Positions 34,318 through 44,069 of a DNA stretch of 64,000 nucleotides are shown here, piece by piece (the stretch's first letter is position 1; each line of letters begins with the position of its first letter). The position numbers and the translations under genes are program-made. The notes beneath the pieces were generated by a model. The model was not told the DNA's origin, did not search any database, and saw only the letters and a list, made by a program, of their open reading frames with translations. Source of the stretch: Acetobacteroides hydrogenigenes (GTDB taxonomy: Bacteria; Bacteroidota; Bacteroidia; Bacteroidales; ZOR0009); NCBI RefSeq assembly GCF_004340205.1, contig NZ_SLWB01000002.1, forward strand, positions 1 through 64,000, written 5' to 3'.

Positions 34318-35847
34318 CTATCGTAGCACCTCGATGCCTCGACGGATACGTCCAACAGCATCATCCTTTCCTATTGCGCTGATGATATCGGCAATGCCGG
34401 GCCCCTTGCTGCTACCCACTAAAAGGAGGCGAAGCGAGTTCATTACCTGTCCCATCTTTAGGCCGCTACTGTGGATATACTCCTTAATGGTAGCTTCGAT
34501 AGCGGCGGCAGAAAAGTCGCTAGCGGTCGAAGTCAGCTCGGCAATTTCGGCAGCAGCCTTAGCCATATCGGCATTCCAGAACTTGGCAGCAACCTTTTCG
34601 TCGTACTCAGTTGGTGCTACGAAAAAGTACGAAGCCTGTTCCCAGATGTCGTGAACAAACACCAGCCTATCCTTCACCAATCCGGTTACGGTGGCCACAA
34701 ATTCGTCCGTAGGCTCTACGCCATGCTTTGCCAGTTCGGCCTTTGCAAGAGGGGTTAGCTCCTCAACCGAAAGGCGCTGAATATGCTGCTGGTTGAACCA
34801 TTTAGCCTTCTCGGGGTCAAAGCGCGCACCCGACTTGCTCACTCTATCGAGCGAGAAGAGCGGAATAAGCTCTTCGATGGTAAACAGCTCCTGATTGGTG
34901 CCGGGGTTCCATCCCAAAAGGGCCAGCAGGTTAACAAATGCCTCGGGTAGGTAGCCCGACTCGCGGTAGCCCGAAGCGGTTTCGCCCGTTTTTGGATCGA
35001 CCCAACGAAGCGGGAATACCGGGAAGCCAAGCTTATCGCCATCGCGCTTGCTGAGCTTACCCTTGCCGCTGGGCTTAAGTAGCAGTGGAAGGTGCGCAAA
35101 CTGCGGCATCTTATCCAACCAGCCAAAAGCCTTGTATAGCGATACGTGCAGCGGTAGCGATGGAAGCCACTCCTCGCCGCGTATTACGTGTGAGATATCC
35201 ATTAGGTAGTCGTCCACAATGTTTGCCAAGTGGTATGTTGGCAGCTGGTCGGCCGACTTATAGAGTACCTTATCATCCAAGGTTGATGAGTTTACAATCA
35301 CCTCACCACGGATAAGGTCGTTCATTACAATCTCCTCGTTTTCGGGCATCTTAAAGCGAACCACGTATTGGTCGCCAGCGCTTATGCGGCGCTGCACCTC
35401 CTCGGCCGAAAGGGCCAGCGAGGTTGCCAGCTTCTCGCGAACCTCGAAGTTGTAGGTAAAGGTTTTGCCCTCGGCCTCGTATTCGGCGCGAAGCTTATCG
35501 AGCTCCTCGGCAGTATCGAATGCAACATAGGCGTTGCCGCTTTCGATAAGCTGATCGGAGTACTTTTTGTACAGCTCCTTGCGCTCGCTCTGGCGGTATG
35601 GCGCATGTGGTCCACCAACCGAAACTCCCTCGTCAATCTGAATGCCACACCACTTCAGCGATTCGATGATGTAGTCTTCGGCTCCTGGAACAAAGCGGTT
35701 CGAGTCGGTATCCTCTATTCTAAGCAAGAAATCGCCACCATGCTGGCGGGCAAATAGGTAGTTGAAAAGGGCGGTACGAACGCCTCCCATGTGTAGCGCA
35801 CCAGTTGGGCTGGGTGCAAAGCGTACCCTTACTCTTCTTTCGCTCAT
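34318..35847 (-). CDS. gltX: Glutamate--tRNA ligase
   Basis: A 509-residue class I synthetase that charges tRNA-Glu. The HIGH-type motif is in [13 protein letters not shown] (about residue 9-21), and the KMSKS loop is KLSKRDG. The C-terminal helical anticodon-binding domain is complete. The ATG at 35847 is used because the 41 extra residues upstream have no family match and cover the TATATTTG box at 35874-35881. Confidence 0.96.
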   Translation of the reverse strand: MSERRVRVRFAPSPTGALHMGGVRTALFNYLFARQHGGDFLLRIEDTDSNRFVPGAEDYIIESLKWCGIQIDEGVSVGGPHAPYRQSERKELYKKYSDQLIESGNAYVAFDTAEELDKLRAEYEAEGKTFTYNFEVREKLATSLALSAEEVQRRISAGDQYVVRFKMPENEEIVMNDLIRGEVIVNSSTLDDKVLYKSADQLPTYHLANIVDDYLMDISHVIRGEEWLPSLPLHVSLYKAFGWLDKMPQFAHLPLLLKPSGKGKLSKRDGDKLGFPVFPLRWVDPKTGETASGYRESGYLPEAFVNLLALLGWNPGTNQELFTIEELIPLFSLDRVSKSGARFDPEKAKWFNQQHIQRLSVEELTPLAKAELAKHGVEPTDEFVATVTGLVKDRLVFVHDIWEQASYFFVAPTEYDEKVAAKFWNADMAKAAAEIAELTSTASDFSAAAIEATIKEYIHSSGLKMGQVMNSLRLLLVGSSKGPGIADIISAIGKDDAVGRIRRGIEVLR

Positions 35848-35873
35848 TTTTCTGATGATTTCGTAATATCCTG

Positions 35874-35881
35874 CAAATATA
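35874..35881 (-). promoter_or_regulatory. -7 promoter box for gltX
   Basis: The minus strand reads TATATTTG, about 27 bp before the ATG at 35847. Confidence 0.6.
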
Positions 35882-35950
35882 GAGCGAAAGTTTGAGTTAT
35901 CGGCAGCTCGATGTGTGCAGATCGTGAACGAATACAGCTCTATCCCTAAA

Positions 35951-35979
35951 TAAAAAAGGAGGCTAAACATTGCCTCCCT
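35951..35979 (-). terminator. Intrinsic terminator after the 35992 gene
   Basis: On the minus strand GGAGGC and GCCTCC pair, followed by TTTTTTATTT. Confidence 0.75.
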
Positions 35980-35991
35980 ATTTCATTTATT

Positions 35992-36654
35992 CTATTGAAC
36001 AACCTTGTATCGCTTCAACTTCCATGTTTCCGTGTTCCCATTTTCGGGATTCTTCACCTTCATCTTTACGATCCAGCGGTTACGGGCAATCCAGTACTCG
36101 TTTTCATACTTAGTATTTGCTAAAATACCACCAAGACCTTTCACCGTACATTTTACATGTACTACATCCTTTATCTGTTCACTTCCTAAATCTAAAATCT
36201 CTTCTTCCGATATGATGCTAAAGTATGGAGCATTTGCTTGGTTTACGAACGACAACGGAAACAGCAATATCATATCTATGTTAGATGTAGGCTGGCTACT
36301 TTTATCGTATGTCAATACTTTAAGCGAGTTCCCCCGTGGTAGAACATTTTCGACTTTAGTACTCAGAAATCCCTCGCTACCGGCGAATTTTATATCAATT
36401 TGCTGAGCCAAGCACTTGTTTCCTCCATCATCGGTTCCGGAGATTTCTTTTTCGCTATACGAAACTACATAGGTTGAATCGGTAGTTTTCGTTCCCTCCA
36501 ACTCGTAAACCCAATAGCTACCTTCCTTAAATGCCGTCCACTCTCGAGTTTCCTGCTCTATGCTATACTTTCGCATAGGATCCTCCTTTGTACACATAGT
36601 AAGAGCCAAAAGCGGCACGACAACCATTCCCATAAACCCCAAAAAACCCCTCAT
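35992..36654 (-). CDS. Lipoprotein of unknown function
   Basis: A 220-residue predicted lipoprotein with a hydrophobic N-terminus and the lipobox LTMC (about residue 18-21), then a charged linker and a beta-rich domain (about 35-220). Short motifs such as GSYWVYEL and YENEYWIARNRWIVKMK resemble other Bacteroidota secreted beta proteins, but I recognise no family. Single gene, own terminator. Confidence 0.7.
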   Translation of the reverse strand: MRGFLGFMGMVVVPLLALTMCTKEDPMRKYSIEQETREWTAFKEGSYWVYELEGTKTTDSTYVVSYSEKEISGTDDGGNKCLAQQIDIKFAGSEGFLSTKVENVLPRGNSLKVLTYDKSSQPTSNIDMILLFPLSFVNQANAPYFSIISEEEILDLGSEQIKDVVHVKCTVKGLGGILANTKYENEYWIARNRWIVKMKVKNPENGNTETWKLKRYKVVQ

Positions 36655-36769
36655 ATCCTAATGAACCTACTTGATTTAACGCCGCTAATATAGCTTCCAT
36701 TTTTACACTTCAAGCAGATCAAAGTAAATATTTAAAGGCTATTTTGTTAAAAGCGTCATAGGCAAAAAC

Positions 36770-36803
36770 AAAAAAATCCTGCTGCGTATGGCAACAGGAT
36801 TCT
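36770..36803 (-). terminator. Intrinsic terminator after the threonine dehydrogenase gene
   Basis: On the minus strand AATCCTG pairs with CAGGATT, followed by TTTTTG. Confidence 0.75.
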
Positions 36804-36828
36804 ATATAAGCAATATCAATTTAGACTC

Positions 36829-37791
36829 TTAAAACAGCTTTGCAGCATACTTCTCGGCAATAACCTTAAGCATGTCATCCGTCATGTTTTCGAGATTCCA
36901 TTTAGGATTCCATCCCCACTCCTCGCGAGCACAGCTATCGTCCATCCAGTTAGGCCAGCTACGCGAAATGGCTTCCTTAACAGGGTCAACGTTGTAGCTC
37001 ATGGTAAACTCAGGGATACGTTTCTTTATAGCAGCAAATATCTCCTCTGGAGTAAAGTGCATTGCGGTAATGTTAAAGCTATTGCGGTGAACCAGCTTAT
37101 CCGGATTTGCCTCCATAAGCTGTACCATCGCCGATAGCGCATCGGGCATGTACATCATATCCATGCTTACATCCTTAGGGATAGGGCAGGTAAACGACTT
37201 GTCCTTAATGGCAGCATAGTAGATCTCTACAGCATAATCGGTAGTACCGCCACCAGGAAGGGTAACGTTAGAAATAATTCCAGGGAAACGTACCGAACGG
37301 GTATCCACTCCAAAACGTGAATGGTAGTAGTCGGATAGCAGTTCGCCGGTTACCTTGCAAACGCCATAAATGGTAGATGGGCGCATCACGGTATCCTGTG
37401 GGGTTCCATCGTGTGGAGTGCTGGTTCCAAAGGCTCCAATAGAGCTAGGAGTAAACACCGCACAACCATTTTCGCGACCAATCTCTAGCGAGTTCATCAA
37501 TGCACCCATGTTGATTTTCCATGCCAGCTGCGGATTCTTCTCCCCAGTAGCAGATAGAAGAGCTACCATATTAAATATGGTATCAATCTTATACTTCTTC
37601 ACCAGCTGAGCAAACTCCTCACCATTAAGCGCATCGAGCACCTCAAATGGGCCATCATCGCCTAGAGTTCCCTTGCATTTATCGTTGATATCCGTGGCTA
37701 CAACATTGTTGTTTCCATAGATACTTCTGAAATAGGGCACCAGCTCAGAACCTATCTGGCCGCCAGCACCAACTATGAGAATATTTTTCAT
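36829..37791 (-). CDS. L-threonine 3-dehydrogenase, SDR (epimerase-like) type
   Basis: A 320-residue short-chain dehydrogenase that oxidises L-threonine to 2-amino-3-ketobutyrate with NAD. The NAD motif GAGGQIG is at residues 8-14 and the catalytic YGVCK (YxxxK) near 143-147, preceded by SSIGAFG. The extended-SDR length and sequence fit the epimerase-type threonine dehydrogenases of Bacteroidota rather than GalE-type enzymes. The usual partner glycine C-acetyltransferase is not in this window. Confidence 0.85.
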   Translation of the reverse strand: MKNILIVGAGGQIGSELVPYFRSIYGNNNVVATDINDKCKGTLGDDGPFEVLDALNGEEFAQLVKKYKIDTIFNMVALLSATGEKNPQLAWKINMGALMNSLEIGRENGCAVFTPSSIGAFGTSTPHDGTPQDTVMRPSTIYGVCKVTGELLSDYYHSRFGVDTRSVRFPGIISNVTLPGGGTTDYAVEIYYAAIKDKSFTCPIPKDVSMDMMYMPDALSAMVQLMEANPDKLVHRNSFNITAMHFTPEEIFAAIKKRIPEFTMSYNVDPVKEAISRSWPNWMDDSCAREEWGWNPKWNLENMTDDMLKVIAEKYAAKLF

Positions 37792-38190
37792 TGAAGTAGA
37801 CTTTTTTTACTTTTTCTTCCATGTGGGTAGGCAAATGTAGGCATTATTTAAAAAACTCTTTAAAGTTGTAACTAAAAAGTATATATAAGCCAAATATTAA
37901 AACCTAACGTATGCTAATTCCTTACTTGTGCCAAAAGCTAACCGAAAGCAGTTTAAGAAGTTCAAAAGAATGCATTACCCAATTTGCTCTGAATCTAAAG
38001 CTACCAGAATTCGCCACTTAAAGGCAAGATCTATAGTTCCCCATTCGCAACAATTCCGCTAATATCAAAATTGGTAGTAAAAAAAATTTGTACCCCACAT
38101 TCAACAAAAAGATCTATTTGTTACCTTGAGTGCAAAATCTTAAACAACAAAACATAGCCCCAGAACTTTTAAATCATCGTATGTAAGGTC
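37792..38190. other. Intergenic region with divergent promoters
   Basis: No gene is visible. It contains the exact minus-strand box for threonine dehydrogenase at 37832-37839 and the leader of the plus-strand membrane protein gene. The middle is AT-rich without clear repeats. Confidence 0.5.
37832..37839 (-). promoter_or_regulatory. -7 promoter box for the threonine dehydrogenase gene
   Basis: The minus strand reads TACATTTG, about 41 bp before the ATG. Confidence 0.6.
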
Positions 38191-38667
38191 ATGACTGAGT
38201 TAAAAAGAAAGAACAGCAGCGTAGTAACCCTCCTATCTTTTATTCTGATCGCTATTTTTACGTCAGCTATTCTGAGCATGCTCTTCTCTACATACAGGTT
38301 CAACGATTTCTTGGTCGGTTCTGTAGGACTAATCCTTTTCCTAACGCAAATAATTATAGCTCTTGCAAAGTATAGGAAAAACTATAAAAATGAAGACCGT
38401 CCCGTTCTTAGCCCACGAATTCTTAGATACAGAACTAACTACGGAAAACTCCGATTTATTTTATTTGCCGACACCGTTAACACACGGCTTATCGCGATTG
38501 TTGTTATCTTGATGATCTTTTATAGCCAAACATTTAATTTGTCGTGGTGGCTTTTCCTAGCAACTCTACTAATTCTGATATTCACCAAAATATTCATAGG
38601 AAGTATAGTTTGGGAAAGGTATGGCGAATTTGTGCCTAACAAGAATGCTCACGTAGATCAAAACTAA
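38191..38667 (+). CDS. Small integral membrane protein
   Basis: A 158-residue protein with four predicted transmembrane helices in two pairs (about 13-33, 39-59, 98-115 and 118-138), separated by a basic cytoplasmic loop (KYRKNYKNEDRP). No family recognised. Single gene, with a bidirectional terminator shared with rnr. Confidence 0.65.
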   Translation: MTELKRKNSSVVTLLSFILIAIFTSAILSMLFSTYRFNDFLVGSVGLILFLTQIIIALAKYRKNYKNEDRPVLSPRILRYRTNYGKLRFILFADTVNTRLIAIVVILMIFYSQTFNLSWWLFLATLLILIFTKIFIGSIVWERYGEFVPNKNAHVDQN

Positions 38668-38671
38668 AAAC

Positions 38672-38708
38672 AAAGGCCACTTACTACAAGATGGCCTTCA
38701 TTTTTTAT
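38672..38708. terminator. Bidirectional terminator between the membrane protein gene and rnr
   Basis: AAGGCCA pairs with TGGCCTT, with T-rich sequence on both sides. Confidence 0.75.
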
Positions 38709-38725
38709 ATCGGCTGGTATAAGAC

Positions 38726-41080
38726 TTATCGTCTTCTTCGCTTTCCTTTATCCTTCTTATCTCCTTTTGATTTGGATGATGAGCGTCTCCCGCCTCTTTC
38801 AGATTTCTTTTCACCTGAGCGTCCTCTCGCTGAAGAACCACGGCCCGAAGAGAATCCGCCTCCGTTTCCACCTCTTGAGCCGCCACCTGCGGGGCGTGGT
38901 GCGGCGGGCTCGAAGCTGAGCACCTCATCGCCCTTGCCGATGAGCTCATAGTCGAGCTGCTTGCGCGAGAGGTTGGCGCGTAGCACGCGGATGCGCACCT
39001 CGTCGCCCAGGGTAAAGGTGCGGCCGTTGGTTTTGCCCACCAGGCTGTAGGTATCCTCGTCGAAGATGTAGAAGTCGTCGGTAAGGTCGCGGGTCGAAAC
39101 CATGCCCTCCACCTTGTTCTCCTTTATCTCCACGTAGATACCCCACTCGGTGATGCCCGATACGATACCGTCGAACTCCATCCCGATCTTATCCATCATA
39201 AACTCCACCATCTTGTACTTGATGGAGGCACGCTCGGCATCCGAGGCGAGGATTTCCATTTCGGAAGAGTGCTCGCACAGCTGCTCGTAGGTATCCTTGC
39301 TCTGCGATTCGGCCTTGCGGTCGTACATGTCGAGCAGGCGGTGCACCATCACATCAGGGTAGCGGCGGATGGGCGAGGTGAAGTGCGTATAGTGGTCGAA
39401 CTGTAGCCCGTAGTGACCGATGTTCTCCGTAGAATAGCGCGCCTTGGCCATCGAGCGGACGGCCAGCGTTTCGATAAGGTTCTCCTCCGTCTTCCCCTTA
39501 ACTTCGGCCAGCAGCTTGTTCAACTCCTTCGAGATGCCCTTGCTGTTGGTGGCCTGAAGGTAGTAGCCAAACTTCACGATAAAGCGGCGGAAGGTATCGA
39601 ACTTATCGGGGTTGGGCACGTCGTGGATACGGTACACAAAGGTTTTTGCAATGCTCTTGCCCCTAGGCTTGCCGATATGCTCGGCCACCTTCTTGTTGGC
39701 CAAAAGCATGAACTCCTCGATGAGCTGGTTGCTCTCCTTCTGCGACTTGAAGTACACGCGCAGCGGCTTGCCGTTCTCGTCGAGCTCAAACTTGGCCTCC
39801 TCGCGGTCGAAGGCTATAGCACCATGCTTAAAGCGGTCGGAGCGCAGCTTCTGTGCTAGGGTATGCAGCGTAAGAATTTCATCCTTGTAGTCGCCATGTC
39901 CGGTTTCGATAACCTTCTGTGCCTCCTCGTAGGTAAAGCGCCTATCGGAGTGAATCACCGTACGGCCAATCCACGTGTTTAGAACGTTAGCATCCTCATC
40001 GATCTCGAAAACGGCCGAGTAGGTAAGCTTATCCTCGTTAGGGCGTAGCGAGCAGAGGTTGTTCGACAATCGTTCGGGTAGCATCGGCACGGTACGGTCT
40101 ACCAGGTACACCGATGTAGCGCGGTCTACCGCCTCCTGATCGAGTATCGATCCGGGCCTTACGTAGTGCGATACGTCGGCAATGTGCACGCCCACCTCGA
40201 TGTTGCCGTTGGGCATGCGGCGGTACGATAGCGCATCGTCGAAGTCCTTGGCATCGGCAGGGTCAATGGTAAAGGTCACTACATCGCGCATGTCGCGGCG
40301 CTTGGCTATTTCGGCAGGGGTAATATCATCTGGAATTTGCTCGGCTGCCTTGGTTACCTCCTCGGGGAAGTGGTAGGGCAAGCCGTAGTCGGCCAAGATG
40401 GCGTGCATCTCGGTTTCGTTGTTGCCCGGACGACCCAGCACCTCTACGATCTCGCCAATGGGGTTCTTACCTGCCTTGGGGATCTCAATAACCTTAACGA
40501 TTACCTTATCGCCATCCTGCGCCTCGCCGGCGCTGCGCATCGGCACGAAGATGTCGAACGGCATCTGCTTGCCGTCGGGCACCACAAAGATGTAGTTGGG
40601 CGACATCTGCACCGTGCCCACGTACTGGCGCTTGCCCTGCTCGAGGATCTCCACGATCTCGCCTTCGGGGCGCTTCTTGCCCTTGTACGGGAAGATGAAG
40701 ACGCGCACCTTGTCGCCGTGCAGCGCCTGGTTCATGTTGTTGGGGGCGATGAACACGTCCTCCTCTAGGTCGGGCGTAATTATAAACGCCGAGCCCGACT
40801 GGGTCATGTCTACTTTACCCTCGATGAAGCCGCCCTTGGTTACCACCTTGAACACGCCGTGCTCCACTTCGGTAACCATATTGCGGACCTTCAGCTCGGT
40901 GAGACAGGTCATCACCAGATGCTTTTCTCCCTCGGTCTTAAAGCCGAGCTGCTTGGCGATTGCCTTGTAGCTGTAAGCCTTATCGGGGTGGGTGGATATA
41001 ATTTCGAATATTAGCTTTTCGATGCTCTGCTTCTTAACGGCCTTGCTGCTGGCGCGGCCTTCCTTTTTGATCTTCTTCAT
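38726..41080 (-). CDS. rnr: Ribonuclease R
   Basis: A 784-residue 3'-5' exoribonuclease of the RNase II/R family. It has an N-terminal winged-helix segment (KAYSYKAIAKQLGF), cold-shock domains (about 80-225), and the RNB catalytic domain with FTIDPADAKDFDDALS and its metal-binding aspartates. An S1 domain lies near 665-745, followed by a low-complexity Gly/Arg/Lys-rich tail (GGGSRGGNGGGFSSGRG). The ATG at 41080 (MKKIKKEG) is used; the open frame continues a further 188 codons upstream through the promoter and a 21-bp repeat array, which is an artefact. Confidence 0.95.
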   Translation of the reverse strand: MKKIKKEGRASSKAVKKQSIEKLIFEIISTHPDKAYSYKAIAKQLGFKTEGEKHLVMTCLTELKVRNMVTEVEHGVFKVVTKGGFIEGKVDMTQSGSAFIITPDLEEDVFIAPNNMNQALHGDKVRVFIFPYKGKKRPEGEIVEILEQGKRQYVGTVQMSPNYIFVVPDGKQMPFDIFVPMRSAGEAQDGDKVIVKVIEIPKAGKNPIGEIVEVLGRPGNNETEMHAILADYGLPYHFPEEVTKAAEQIPDDITPAEIAKRRDMRDVVTFTIDPADAKDFDDALSYRRMPNGNIEVGVHIADVSHYVRPGSILDQEAVDRATSVYLVDRTVPMLPERLSNNLCSLRPNEDKLTYSAVFEIDEDANVLNTWIGRTVIHSDRRFTYEEAQKVIETGHGDYKDEILTLHTLAQKLRSDRFKHGAIAFDREEAKFELDENGKPLRVYFKSQKESNQLIEEFMLLANKKVAEHIGKPRGKSIAKTFVYRIHDVPNPDKFDTFRRFIVKFGYYLQATNSKGISKELNKLLAEVKGKTEENLIETLAVRSMAKARYSTENIGHYGLQFDHYTHFTSPIRRYPDVMVHRLLDMYDRKAESQSKDTYEQLCEHSSEMEILASDAERASIKYKMVEFMMDKIGMEFDGIVSGITEWGIYVEIKENKVEGMVSTRDLTDDFYIFDEDTYSLVGKTNGRTFTLGDEVRIRVLRANLSRKQLDYELIGKGDEVLSFEPAAPRPAGGGSRGGNGGGFSSGRGSSARGRSGEKKSERGGRRSSSKSKGDKKDKGKRRRR

Positions 41081-41228
41081 TTGGTTGGATCTGTCGTTAC
41101 TGTATACGGGGGCGGATGATTCCCCCACGACTTTCCGAGATAACCGCTCACAAGTAATGCTGGAGCTGGGGGGTGCACCCGACCGGTCAAAAAAAACAAT
41201 TCTAATCGGATGGGATGAATTAGTTCCC

Positions 41229-41236
41229 CAAAGGTA
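41229..41236 (-). promoter_or_regulatory. -7 promoter box for rnr
   Basis: The minus strand reads TACCTTTG, about 149 bp before the ATG at 41080. It decides against the longer frame. Confidence 0.55.
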
Positions 41237-41277
41237 CGAAAAAGGATTGACAACCCTCAAGGGGAGGAGGTTTTCCC

Positions 41278-41375
41278 CTTCGGCTCCGCTCGGGGAGCAC
41301 TCGGCTTCGCTCGGGAACCTGCTGGGGAAACCCCTTTTTTGTTCCCCGAGCGTAGTCGAGGGGCAAACTCCCGCA
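41278..41375. repeat. Palindromic CTCGGGGA-type intergenic repeat cluster
   Basis: Several short palindromes occur together: CTTCGGCTCCGCTCGGGGA, CTCGGCTTCGCTCGGGAA and CCCCGAGCGTAGTCGAGGGG. The motif GAGCGTAGTCGAGG and its variants are widespread intergenic hairpins in many bacteria. It lies upstream of rnr. Confidence 0.6.
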
Positions 41376-41409
41376 GCTTCAGCAACTTCAACCATGAAGG
41401 GGCACGATA

Positions 41410-41703
41410 CCGCAGAAATGCAAGTTACAACCACATATATGCAATATACTGCCACAGAAATATAGCTTGATACCACAGCAATGCAATACGGCACCCCATC
41501 AATGATGTTTAGCACAGCATAAATAAAATACGACACCACAGATATAAAAGTGGTCGCCACAGCAACGAAATTTGGCACCACAGAAATGATGTTAGCTACC
41601 ACATCTTTGCAATTCAACACCCCGATATTGTTGATCAGCGCCACATCTTTGTAAGTGGATGCCGCATTAACGAAAGGCTATACCCCATCATCGGGAGATA
41701 ATA
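41410..41703 (+). repeat. Fourteen-unit degenerate tandem array with 21-bp period
   Basis: Units start at 41410, 41431, 41452, 41473 and 41494; two units of 18 and 24 bp restore the phase, and the 21-bp spacing then continues from 41536 to 41683. Each starts CCACAG or CCACAT and continues AAATGCAATxx. The plus strand translates as degenerate heptads like TTAMQYG with a few stops; the minus strand is open and extends the rnr frame. I consider it non-coding. Confidence 0.85.
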
Positions 41704-41770
41704 TGCAGGGGATTGCAATTATTGATTCCGTTTTTTTGCTAAATTTAACCGAACCAATACTGATACCCCC

Positions 41771-42121
41771 ATGCTACGCTACAACATCGAACGCATGATT
41801 CTGATGCGCGGCCACACCGATCCTAAAAGCTACCTGAAGCGGATGGGCTACACCCGATACGTGATTAGCCACCTGCTGGCCAAACCCCGCCATCTAGACA
41901 TTACGTACCTCGAGCGATTCTGCCACGAGCTGCGCTGCACGCCCAACGAGCTGATGGAGTGGATTCCCTCGGAGTCAGAACCGATCGAAGATAATCATCC
42001 GCTTACCAAACTCCGCCGCAACGGCCTGAGCACGCCCGTCTACAGCGCCCTGCTGAGCGTGCCCGCCGAGAAGCTCGACGAGGCGGTGGCCTACCTGCAG
42101 CAGCTCGGCGAGAAAGAGTAG
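41771..42121 (+). CDS. Helix-turn-helix transcriptional regulator (XRE/Cro-like)
   Basis: A 116-residue DNA-binding protein. The helix-turn-helix spans about 20-62 (YLKRMGYTRYVISHLLAK ... LDITYLERFCHELRCTPNELMEW), like the HTH_26/XRE group. The C-terminal 50 residues may mediate dimerisation. Target unknown. The 21-bp array ends about 70 bp upstream, and a MITE-like element starts 13 bp downstream. Confidence 0.8.
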   Translation: MLRYNIERMILMRGHTDPKSYLKRMGYTRYVISHLLAKPRHLDITYLERFCHELRCTPNELMEWIPSESEPIEDNHPLTKLRRNGLSTPVYSALLSVPAEKLDEAVAYLQQLGEKE

Positions 42122-42133
42122 CACCATTTCACC

Positions 42134-42393
42134 GTACTAAATGGCGCTGAATTTTGCTTTTATAAACCGATCCTCCATAAAAGAGGTAGGCTTATAGGAA
42201 TCAGCCTGTCGTAGCCCAAAGCGTATCCCCCGCTGGCGGGGGCAGGGGGTGGAAAATGCACGTCATGTGGTAAATGTTTGCTGCTTATCAGGGCTATACA
42301 CTGCCGAAAATCCACCCCCTAACCCCCGCCAGCGGGGGATAACCTTCGAAGTGGAGTAGCCCAATTCTTAAAGGCGAAATCCCTATTTAGTAC
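42134..42393. repeat. MITE-like element, long copy B
   Basis: About 260 bp with inverted ends (GTACTAAAT...ATTTTGC and GCGAAATCCCTATTTAGTAC) and inner palindromes CCCCCGCTGGCGGGGG and CCCCCGCCAGCGGGGG facing each other about 85 bp apart. Same order and orientation as copy A at 9171-9413. Confidence 0.75.
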
Positions 42394-42426
42394 CCTAAAC
42401 GTCTTACAATATCATCCGTAAATAGC

Positions 42427-42434
42427 TAACTTTG
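42427..42434 (+). promoter_or_regulatory. -7 promoter box for cysS
   Basis: TAACTTTG, exact to TAnnTTTG, 27 bp before the ATG at 42462. It overlaps the upstream TTG at 42432, which is therefore not the start. Confidence 0.6.
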
Positions 42435-42461
42435 CTGCTCGAACAAAAAATTACGAAAGTG

Positions 42462-43934
42462 ATGGAAGGACAACTACAAATCTACAACACCCTTTCCCGT
42501 AGGAAGGAAGATTTTACCCCGCTCAACCCACCCCATGTTGGACTGTACGTCTGCGGCCCCACCGTATACGGCGATCCGCATCTGGGCCACGCGCGTCCGG
42601 CCATTACCTTCGACCTGCTGTTCCGCTACCTTAAGCATCAGGGGTTCAAGGTTCGCTACGTGCGCAACATCACCGATGTGGGCCACCTGGTAAACGATGC
42701 CGATAGCGGCGACGACAAGATCGGTAAACAGGCCCGCCTGCAGCAGCTCGAGCCTATGGAGGTGGTGCAGTACTACACCAACCGCTACCACCAGGCCATG
42801 GATGCGCTCAACGTGCTTCCGCCCAGCATCGAACCACACGCCTCGGGGCACATCATCGAGCAGATCGAGATGGTGCGCAAGATTCAGGATGCCGGATTCG
42901 CCTACGAAAGCGAAGGATCGATATACTTTGATGTAGAAGCCTACAACAAGAAGTACCCCTACGGCAAGCTCTCGGGCCGCATCCTCGACGATATGATGGC
43001 CAACACCCGCGAGCTCGAAGGCCAAAGCGAGAAGCGCAACCCATTCGACTTCGCCCTTTGGAAGAAGGCGCTACCCGAGCACATCATGCGCTGGCCTTCG
43101 CCATGGAGCGACGGCTTCCCCGGATGGCACCTCGAGTGCTCGGCCATGAGCACCAAGTACCTCGGCGAAACCTTCGACATCCACGGTGGCGGGATGGACC
43201 TGATGTTCCCCCACCACGAGTGCGAGATTGCCCAAAGCACCGCCGCCCTTGGCCACGATTCGGTTCGCTACTGGATGCACAACAACATGGTAACCATCAA
43301 CGGGCAGAAGATGGGAAAGAGCCTCGGAAACTTCATTACCCTCGAGCAGCTCTTCACCGGTAGCCACGAGCTACTGCAGCAAGCCTACAGCCCGATGACC
43401 ATCCGCTTCTTCATCCTTCAAGCGCAGTACCGCAGCACGCTCGACTTCTCGAACGAGGCGCTACAGGCCGCCGAAAAGGGTCTACAACGATTGATCACCG
43501 CAACCAGCACGCTTGCCAAGCTAAAGCCATCAGATACTTCGACCGTTAATGTTGATGAGCTAGAGAACGGCGTATTCGCCGCCCTCAACGACGACCTCAA
43601 CAGCCCAATTGCCATCTCGGTGCTGTTCGACTGGGTGCGCAACATCAACTCCATCTACGACGGTAAGGAAAAGATCAGCGCCGAAGATCTCGAGCGCCTT
43701 CGCGCCATCTTCAGCGCCGTAGTCTTCGACATCCTCGGCCTCCGCGACGACAGCATCGCCGGAGATGATAAAGGAAAACTCACCGCCGAACTCATCAACA
43801 TGCTGCTGAACATGCGCCTACAGGCAAAGCAGAATAAGGACTTTGCAACTTCTGATAGGATTCGCGACGAACTCAACAAGCTGGGCGTAATCGTAAAAGA
43901 TAGAAAAGACGGCTTCGACTGGGAGATAGCCTAG
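42462..43934 (+). CDS. cysS: Cysteine--tRNA ligase
   Basis: A 490-residue class I synthetase that charges tRNA-Cys. The HIGH motif is HLGHARP (about residue 40-46) and KMSKS is KMGKS. The zinc ligands CGPT, ECS and HHECE are all visible. The C-terminal DALR-like helical domain is complete. The ATG at 42462 follows a good -7 box. Confidence 0.96.
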   Translation: MEGQLQIYNTLSRRKEDFTPLNPPHVGLYVCGPTVYGDPHLGHARPAITFDLLFRYLKHQGFKVRYVRNITDVGHLVNDADSGDDKIGKQARLQQLEPMEVVQYYTNRYHQAMDALNVLPPSIEPHASGHIIEQIEMVRKIQDAGFAYESEGSIYFDVEAYNKKYPYGKLSGRILDDMMANTRELEGQSEKRNPFDFALWKKALPEHIMRWPSPWSDGFPGWHLECSAMSTKYLGETFDIHGGGMDLMFPHHECEIAQSTAALGHDSVRYWMHNNMVTINGQKMGKSLGNFITLEQLFTGSHELLQQAYSPMTIRFFILQAQYRSTLDFSNEALQAAEKGLQRLITATSTLAKLKPSDTSTVNVDELENGVFAALNDDLNSPIAISVLFDWVRNINSIYDGKEKISAEDLERLRAIFSAVVFDILGLRDDSIAGDDKGKLTAELINMLLNMRLQAKQNKDFATSDRIRDELNKLGVIVKDRKDGFDWEIA

Positions 43935-43952
43935 CCTGTACAACATAAACAG

Positions 43953-43990
43953 AAGAGCCTCTACTTATTACCGTAGAGGCTCTTTTTTTA
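43953..43990 (+). terminator. Intrinsic terminator after cysS
   Basis: AGAGCCTCTA pairs with TAGAGGCTCT, followed by seven T. Confidence 0.85.
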
Positions 43991-44069
43991 TCTTCTGATT
44001 TAACAAAAAAATGGAGCTTGCTAATTAAAAAAATGCAACAAAGAATAATAACCTACCGTAAAAAATAGT

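Noticed and set aside
40992-41465. 157-residue plus-strand frame over the rnr start
   Set aside because: Antisense to a strong gene and its promoter, no domain.
41081-41644. 188-codon N-terminal extension of ribonuclease R
   Set aside because: The family N-terminus begins at 41080 and an exact promoter box at 41229-41236 lies inside the extension.
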